Source of the DNA: Magnetovibrio sp.
Lineage (GTDB): Bacteria > Pseudomonadota > Alphaproteobacteria > Rhodospirillales > Casp-alpha2
Direction of reading: 5' to 3'
DNA length: 64,000 nucleotides
NCBI GenBank assembly: GCA_002722175.1
Contig: PBKU01000039.1
Location: 17,234 to 81,233 of the forward strand
Both the position numbers and the translations under genes were made by a program. Shown here piece after piece: positions 58,712-64,000 of the stretch; within the stretch, counting starts at the first letter, position 1; each line of letters opens with the position of its first letter. The notes under the pieces are model-generated. The model was given only the letters and a program-made list of their open reading frames with translations. It did no database searches and had not been told where the DNA came from.

Positions 58712-59278
58712 TTATTCTATGTCCGTCCGGTTTTCATGGCCCTCTGGGCGATTTTCCTGGAGCCGTGGCATCAACTCAACGAAGTTACAGGGTTTAAAGC
58801 GGTTGTCTAGTTGGTGCACTAGAATTTCATCCCAAGCATCTTTGCAAGCGCCAGGTGACCCCGGCAATATAAAAAGGTACGTTCCTTTTGCCACACCGGC
58901 GCAAGCCCTCGATTGAATTGTGGAAGGGCCAATTTTTTTGTAACTAATCCAACGAAAAAGTTCACCAAAGCCCGGAATATTCTTTTCTGCAACGGCTTCC
59001 AAGGCCTCAGGGGTCACGTCTCGCCCGGTTACTCCTGTACCCCCTGTCGAGATTATAACGTCGATTTTTGGATCGTTGATCCATTGGGTGAATTTTGTTC
59101 TGATTAGGGCTGCATCATCTGTCAAAATTTCTCGATCTGCTAGATCGTGCCCAGCCTTTGTTAGTCGATTTACGAGGAGATCTCCCGAGCGGTCTTCTTT
59201 AATCGTTCGAGAATCAGAAACAGAAAGAATAGCTATATTGATAGATACAAACTTTGGTATAGTTTCAGCTTTATTCAT
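58712..59278 (-). CDS. moaB: Molybdenum cofactor biosynthesis protein MoaB
   Basis: A 188-residue MoaB/MogA-fold protein: NIAILSVSDSRTIKEDRSGDLLVNRLTKAGHD, IISTGGTGVTGRDVTPEAL, IPGFGELFRW, and FILPGSPGACKDAWDEIL. It adenylylates molybdopterin before molybdate insertion, or serves as a structural homologue. Start is ATG 59278; the TTG at 59287 is three codons earlier. It overlaps the lytic transglycosylase gene by eight bases, an odd pairing for function but common in alphaproteobacterial gene order. Confidence 0.93.
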   Translation of the reverse strand: MNKAETIPKFVSINIAILSVSDSRTIKEDRSGDLLVNRLTKAGHDLADREILTDDAALIRTKFTQWINDPKIDVIISTGGTGVTGRDVTPEALEAVAEKNIPGFGELFRWISYKKIGPSTIQSRACAGVAKGTYLFILPGSPGACKDAWDEILVHQLDNRFKPCNFVELMPRLQENRPEGHENRTDIE

Positions 59279-61076
59279 TAGTAGCAATTTCTCCCAATCC
59301 CTGACCTAAAGGTGTGTATAGTGGCCACTCACCTGCTACCACTTCATCGAGACTAGGCAGAGGTTGGGCGAGTCGGTGGCGATAGATCCACAAATTGGAG
59401 ATGACTTTTTCTATGAAATCACGAGTTTCACGTGACGGAATGCTTTCAATAAAGAGTAAGGAATCGTTTTGGTAATCCGTTTTTTTTCTCCATTTATTTA
59501 AATTTCCTGGCCCTCCGTTCCAGGCAGCTAGCATAAAAAAAAGACTTCCTTTAATTTTAGGGTCATTTAAAAGCGTTTCAATATATTGTTGGCCTAACTG
59601 AAGATTTTTTTCTGGAATGTAAAGTGACCGTGAACTGTGCCAAGGAACCCCCTGGGCGCGGGCCACAAAACGCGCAGTTCTAGGCATTAGTTGCATTAAC
59701 CCGCGTGCTCCAGCTCTGCTTTTTGCCTTCGGTTTAAAGCGGCTCTCTTGGCGTATCAAGGCGTATATAAGTGCTCGGTCAACATGAAAACCATTAGCAG
59801 GCCTCCAAACTGGAACTGGGTATGCTGCGCCATCATAACCAAGACCAAGAGGAGAAAGCTTAAGGTCAAGGTCAATTGCGAGTGAAGCCATCCCATTTGC
59901 TGCTGTCACGCTTAAAATATGCTGCATCAGTTTTGTATTATTTAACTGTCCCAGTAAACGCAGTTCGCTCTCTGCCAACTGTACTCTTCCAATTTGCAAT
60001 AGACCCAGAGCACGCCTACCTTGAGCATGCAATCCGAGAGTTTCAATGGCATCGTTAGAGGTTTTAGGTGGATCCCAACGAAATGGGAGTGGTTTTCCAA
60101 GAAGGCGTGTTGCTAGTAAGCCATAGAAAGTTCTATTGTATTTTGCCGCCCGTTTTAAGAGATTAGTCGTTTTTTCTGGATGACCAGTCACCATGAACGA
60201 TCGTGCTGCCCAGAAACTAGCAGCTGAGCTCAACCAAGGAGGTGAATTTTTTGCTGTGCTCGAAAGTTCAAAATGTTCAGCTGCGAGTGCTTTTTTGTTT
60301 TGGCGCCAATAGGCAAGACCAGTAATCCAGTGTGCTTCAGGCAAGAAAGTTCCAGATCGCTTTGCTGCATCACCTGCCCACTCGATCGCCCAACTGTCTC
60401 GCCCATCAAAAAAATAGCTTTTTCCGAGTAGAGCTGCTAGCTTATCATAATGAAATGTACCAAGGGTATTAATTGTAGATTGTTTTAATAACAGCTTTTT
60501 CGCTGTTAAAGTATGCCCGCGATAGAGAGCTCTTTTAACAAGTCGTTGTAGGGGCCGCATTTTTTTAGTTGCTTTCAATGGTGACTTCCTCTTGCGCAAT
60601 TTCCTGGCTAAATCTTCTTGCCCGCTTTCCATTCCGCTTTTTAGTCGTTGTGGGGGGATAGGGGAGCGCCAATTTTTTGGCTTTCTGCGCAGAGCTAACC
60701 TGTAAACTCGTTTTGAATTTGGATGATCAGCGTAATTTGCCATCCAATTTTTTAACTCTTTATACGTTGATCTATATTTGTTTGGATGCATATAACGTTG
60801 AAACATTACATGGCCCATCAAAATACGATCATCTAATTTCTTTATTATTTTGTCAGCTTTCTTCCAATCCCCCTTTTCTTGTAGGCTAAAAATTTGGGAG
60901 TAATATTCAGCATCATTTTCAGACAAAAGATTTGAAGGAAATTGTAATTTTTGGTTTGTTCCAGGCGTTGCAATTGACGAGACTAATTCATTGCCATTCA
61001 TTTTTGCGCTAGTTTGGCCTGATAGCAGCATTGAGGCTATTAGACTGGCAGTTATTACTAATGTTTTCAAAATCAT
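59271..61076 (-). CDS. slt: Soluble-type lytic transglycosylase
   Basis: A 601-residue periplasmic murein lytic transglycosylase with an N-terminal signal peptide (MILKTLVITASLIASMLLSG), a long superhelical helical-repeat region (about 40-420), and a C-terminal SLT domain with catalytic Glu444 in YALIRQESRF, followed by GARGLMQLMPRTA and FMLAAWNGGPGN. It cleaves the MurNAc-GlcNAc bond to form anhydro ends during wall turnover. Length matches Slt70-like proteins. Confidence 0.93.
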   Translation of the reverse strand: MILKTLVITASLIASMLLSGQTSAKMNGNELVSSIATPGTNQKLQFPSNLLSENDAEYYSQIFSLQEKGDWKKADKIIKKLDDRILMGHVMFQRYMHPNKYRSTYKELKNWMANYADHPNSKRVYRLALRRKPKNWRSPIPPQRLKSGMESGQEDLARKLRKRKSPLKATKKMRPLQRLVKRALYRGHTLTAKKLLLKQSTINTLGTFHYDKLAALLGKSYFFDGRDSWAIEWAGDAAKRSGTFLPEAHWITGLAYWRQNKKALAAEHFELSSTAKNSPPWLSSAASFWAARSFMVTGHPEKTTNLLKRAAKYNRTFYGLLATRLLGKPLPFRWDPPKTSNDAIETLGLHAQGRRALGLLQIGRVQLAESELRLLGQLNNTKLMQHILSVTAANGMASLAIDLDLKLSPLGLGYDGAAYPVPVWRPANGFHVDRALIYALIRQESRFKPKAKSRAGARGLMQLMPRTARFVARAQGVPWHSSRSLYIPEKNLQLGQQYIETLLNDPKIKGSLFFMLAAWNGGPGNLNKWRKKTDYQNDSLLFIESIPSRETRDFIEKVISNLWIYRHRLAQPLPSLDEVVAGEWPLYTPLGQGLGEIATNE

Positions 61077-61308
61077 CGCAAACTGAGTAGAATATTTGTT
61101 TCGGTCAAAAGTATTTTTTTAATACCCAAAATATATTATTGAATTTTAGGAAAATTGGTCTGGAATTTCTAGGGTTCTGTATACTATACCTTGTTAGGTA
61201 AATTAAAAATTTCAATTTTCAACAGGAAAATCAAATAAATTACTATAATTTTTACTAAAAGATACACTTTTGTTCAATATTGTAACATGGTTTTAGCAAA
61301 TGACAATT

Positions 61309-63108
61309 TTATCGACGGCCAAAAAGTTTTTCGATATCAGCAAGCTTAAGTTCAATATAGGTTGGGCGACCATGGCTACATTGGCCCGAAAAAGGCGTTT
61401 TTTCCATTTGGCGCAATAAAGAGTTCATTTGCTCGGATTTTAGAGGTCGGCCGGCGCGGACACTAGAATGGCACGCCATTGTAGCACAGACATCGCCTAT
61501 CCGTTCTTCCAGTGCAATTGATTCACCAAGCTCAGAGAGGTCGTCTGCCAAGTCATGAATCAAACCGCTAATATTTAGTTCTCCAAGTATAGCCGGTGTC
61601 TCACGAACGAGTATCGCTCCCTGTCCAAAAGCCTCTATTGCCAGGCCAAAATTCTTTAATTCCTTTTCTCTAGATAATAGGGAATCACGAGCATTACTCT
61701 TTAGCTCAACGACTTCTGGGATTAATAATCCTTGCGTTGGCACGCCACCTTTCCCCATGGATTCTTTAATTTTCTCTTGAACTAGACGTTCGTGTGCCGC
61801 GTGTTGGTCAATGATTACGACTCCGTCAATGGTTTGTGCTACAATATAGGTGCAATGGAGTTGGGCCCGCGCAACACCTAAGGGATAATCTTGTAATGAT
61901 TGTTCAATAGTTTCATCGTATTTAACATCGTTGCTTTGCAAGGGTACATTTAAACCCAGTATAGTTTTTTGCTGAGCAAAATCTTTGTTATCTTGGTAAT
62001 CGTGCACGGAAGATAAAAAGGGTTTTTCAGGCAAGTGAGAAGAATGTTGAGGATATCCGGGCTGCATTGACCCTAGGGCTAAATTAGAAACGGTTGTTGA
62101 GGACCTATGACCCGCCTCAGCAAGGGCATGCCTAAGTCCACTCACAATGAGTCCTCTGACTATGCCTTCGTCTCGGAATCGGACCTCACTTTTTGCAGGA
62201 TGTACATTTATATCGACCATTCGCTGAGGTGTGTCAATAAAAAGGACCAATATAGGGTAGCGGTTTTGTGCTAGCACATCCCTGTAAGCCCCTCTTGTTG
62301 CGCCTAAAATTAATTTGTCTCTGACGGGCCGGCCATTAACAAATAGGAATTGCATGGCAGCATTTCTTCGATTGAGCGTTGGTAAGCCTGCGTAACCAGT
62401 CATCTGGTAGCCCTCGCGTTCCGCGTCAATAGGCAAAGAATTTTTTTCAAAGTCTTTGCCCATGATTGCAGCCAATCTTGATAGCCTGCAGTTAGGAAGA
62501 CTGTTGGTCGATACCTTCAGGTCAATAAGTTTTTTCCCGCAATCAGTTAGCAAAAAAGTGATTCTTGGATAGGCCATAGCCAGGCGATTAATAACGTCTT
62601 GAATCCTAGATCTTTCTGTACGCTCGCTCTTTAGAAATTTTAATCTGGCAGGAGTTGCAAAAAAAAGGTCACGAACCTCAACGCAAGTTCCGTTGGAAAG
62701 CGCAGCAAGTTTCGTATTTAAAATTTTCCCGCCTTCCACCTCTATTTGCCAGGCTTCTTTATAGTCCTTTAGACCACTTGTTAACTTGAGGCGACTGACT
62801 GCTCCGATAGAAGGCAACGCTTCCCCGCGGAACCCCAAGGTGTCTATGAGGCCGAGATCATTTGAGATAAGCTTTGATGTTGCATGGCGTTGAATCGCAA
62901 GAGATAGTTCTTCTCTAGCCATGCCATGACCATTATCAGTCACGGAAATGAAATTTTGCCCAGCGTTGCGGATAGAAATAACTATTTCAGAAGCGTCTGC
63001 ATCAATAGCATTTTCTATTAACTCCTTGACCACTGAAGCAGGGCGTTCAACCACCTCACCTGCTGCTATACGATTAATTAACGATTCTGGCAACTTCCTT
63101 AATCTCAA
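61309..63108 (-). CDS. mutL: DNA mismatch repair protein MutL
   Basis: A 599-residue GHKL ATPase: LPESLINRIAAGEVVERPASVVKELIENAIDADASEI, TDNGHGM, RHATSKL, LGFRGEALPSIGAVSRL are the nucleotide site, and the C-terminal dimer domain has IIDQHAAHERL, ACHSSVRAGRPL and QCSHGRPTYIEL. No DQHA(X)2E(X)4E endonuclease motif beyond QHAAHE is certain, so nicking activity is open. Start is TTG 63108, overlapping the pgi stop by four bases (TTGA). Confidence 0.96.
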   Translation of the reverse strand: MRLRKLPESLINRIAAGEVVERPASVVKELIENAIDADASEIVISIRNAGQNFISVTDNGHGMAREELSLAIQRHATSKLISNDLGLIDTLGFRGEALPSIGAVSRLKLTSGLKDYKEAWQIEVEGGKILNTKLAALSNGTCVEVRDLFFATPARLKFLKSERTERSRIQDVINRLAMAYPRITFLLTDCGKKLIDLKVSTNSLPNCRLSRLAAIMGKDFEKNSLPIDAEREGYQMTGYAGLPTLNRRNAAMQFLFVNGRPVRDKLILGATRGAYRDVLAQNRYPILVLFIDTPQRMVDINVHPAKSEVRFRDEGIVRGLIVSGLRHALAEAGHRSSTTVSNLALGSMQPGYPQHSSHLPEKPFLSSVHDYQDNKDFAQQKTILGLNVPLQSNDVKYDETIEQSLQDYPLGVARAQLHCTYIVAQTIDGVVIIDQHAAHERLVQEKIKESMGKGGVPTQGLLIPEVVELKSNARDSLLSREKELKNFGLAIEAFGQGAILVRETPAILGELNISGLIHDLADDLSELGESIALEERIGDVCATMACHSSVRAGRPLKSEQMNSLLRQMEKTPFSGQCSHGRPTYIELKLADIEKLFGRR

Positions 63109-64000
63109 TGTGGCTCCTTCCTCATTTTCTGAAAAACAGAAACTAGATTAGCAGTTGACGGGTTAAGGTTTTCTCCAGGGTTTTGGTCGACAAGAGCATT
63201 CTTTATAGTGTTTGCTAATTGCTTTCCATATTCAACCCCCCACTGGTCAAACGAGTTGATCTGCCAAATTTTTCCTTGAATAGCAACCTTATGTTCATAA
63301 AGGGCAAGTAGCATTCCAAGAGTTGCCGGATTGAGATGACGGTAGATCAATGTATTAGAGGGTTTATTACCGTCGAGTACTTTGTGAGGTAAAAGTTTTG
63401 TCAATGTGGTTTTAGAAATTCTCTTTTTTAAAAGCTCAGCCTTGGCGTTTTTTTCTGTTACCCCTGACATTAGTGCTTCAGATTGTGCAAAAGCATTAGC
63501 AACAACGCTTTCATAATGTATATCTTTTTTTATTGGTCCTTCCACAGCTATTAGAAAATCACAAGATAATGGTTGAGTTCCTTGATGGAGAAGCTGAAAG
63601 AAGGAATGTTGGGCTTCAGTTCCAACTTGCCCGAATATAACAGGGGCAGTTTGATATGAAACCGGTTTTCCTAGAAAATTAATGTTCTTTCCATTACTCT
63701 CCATTTCGAGCTGTTGCAAAAAGCGTGGTAGCCATTTTAGGCGTGCATCGTAGGGTATTATCGAATGGGTTGGAATACCAAGAAAATTAACGTTCCAAAT
63801 ACTGATTAAGGCAAGAATTAGTGGCAAATTTTTGTTTGGTGGCGATGTTAAAAGGTGTTGATCCATTTCTTGGGCCCCATGTAAAAGGTCCTCAAATGTT
63901 TCGTACCCTAGAGCTATTGCTATAGGCAAACCAACTGCAGACCATAGCGAAAACCTCCCTCCGACCCATTCCCAAATAGAAAAAATATTTTTTGTTGAAA
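63105..64000 (-). CDS. pgi: Glucose-6-phosphate isomerase, C-terminal part (runs off window)
   Basis: The open frame continues to the right edge, so the N-terminal half lies outside the window. Visible segments are EWVGGRFSLWSAVGLPIAIALGYE (signature 1), then QLEMESNGKN, the TAPVIFGQVGTEAQHSFFQLLHQGTQ site with catalytic Glu and His, and the C-terminal INSFDQWGVEYGKQLA. It interconverts glucose- and fructose-6-phosphate. The frame is intact within the window. Confidence 0.95.
   Translation of the reverse strand, partial: STKNIFSIWEWVGGRFSLWSAVGLPIAIALGYETFEDLLHGAQEMDQHLLTSPPNKNLPLILALISIWNVNFLGIPTHSIIPYDARLKWLPRFLQQLEMESNGKNINFLGKPVSYQTAPVIFGQVGTEAQHSFFQLLHQGTQPLSCDFLIAVEGPIKKDIHYESVVANAFAQSEALMSGVTEKNAKAELLKKRISKTTLTKLLPHKVLDGNKPSNTLIYRHLNPATLGMLLALYEHKVAIQGKIWQINSFDQWGVEYGKQLANTIKNALVDQNPGENLNPSTANLVSVFQKMRKEPH

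Overview
The window is AT-rich bacterial DNA that reads as an alphaproteobacterium, probably a free-living marine or aquatic one. The lineage call rests on a gcrA cell-cycle regulator, an N-terminally truncated hprK followed by rapZ, an EIIA-Man/HPr/EI phosphorelay without a sugar permease, an IalB-family protein, the order ffs-dnaX-ybaB-recR, and a class III glutamine-synthetase/glutamate-synthase-like cluster. The aquatic guess rests on tripartite tricarboxylate transport genes, a remnant sulfur-oxidation locus and the amine-type cluster. I cannot name a genus from sequence alone.

Layout. 0.4-4.2 kb: hprK-rapZ-EIIA-ptsH-ptsI phosphorelay. 4.4-6.4 kb: a decaying sox locus with a soxS-like pseudogene (minus strand), a soxX pseudogene, intact soxY and soxZ, and a possible soxA remnant. 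6.4-9.7 kb (minus): 3-hydroxyacyl-CoA dehydrogenase, etfA, etfB and a cobalamin adenosyltransferase. 10.0-14.0 kb: a lone SDR gene, then tctC-tctB-tctA (minus). 14.6-16.8 kb: a protein joining a metallo-beta-lactamase fold to two cyclic-nucleotide-binding-like domains. 17.0-25.2 kb: an MFS transporter and three glutamate-synthase-like genes facing a divergent glnT/gmaS-like gene across a 20-bp perfect palindrome. 25.3-29.4 kb: a fusion of a metal-ligand-less beta-lactamase/ODP-like domain with a DHH phosphoesterase, then methylmalonyl-CoA mutase.

29.7-34.5 kb: gcrA, a Nudix protein, proline iminopeptidase, a PagL-like lipid A deacylase, tRNA-Arg(CCT) and an HtrA-like protease. 34.6-43.2 kb: a large soluble iron-sulfur protein, a class III CoA-transferase, a serine/alanine-glyoxylate-type aminotransferase, a 985-residue FAD/Fe-S 2-hydroxyacid dehydrogenase and its FadR-type regulator. 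43.3-48.3 kb: the F1 ATP synthase operon atpHAGDC (minus). 48.6-52.2 kb: recR, ybaB, dnaX, SRP RNA and an IalB-family protein. 52.3-64.0 kb: asparaginase II, a TrmH-family methyltransferase, a quinone oxidoreductase, MTA phosphorylase, dienelactone hydrolase, gamma carbonic anhydrase, lspA, moaB, a lytic transglycosylase, mutL and the 3' part of pgi, which runs off the right edge.

The genes fit a respiratory heterotroph using carboxylates, acyl-CoAs, 2-hydroxyacids and probably an amine-derived nitrogen source; cobalamin adenosyltransferase and methylmalonyl-CoA mutase suit propionyl-CoA metabolism. The observations most worth a second look are the sox locus in decay around an intact SoxYZ pair, the ODP-like/DHH fusion, the divergent amine-type cluster with unusual domain fusions and a palindromic candidate operator, and the MBL/double-CNB protein. 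No CRISPR array, insertion sequence, integrase or phage gene was seen.
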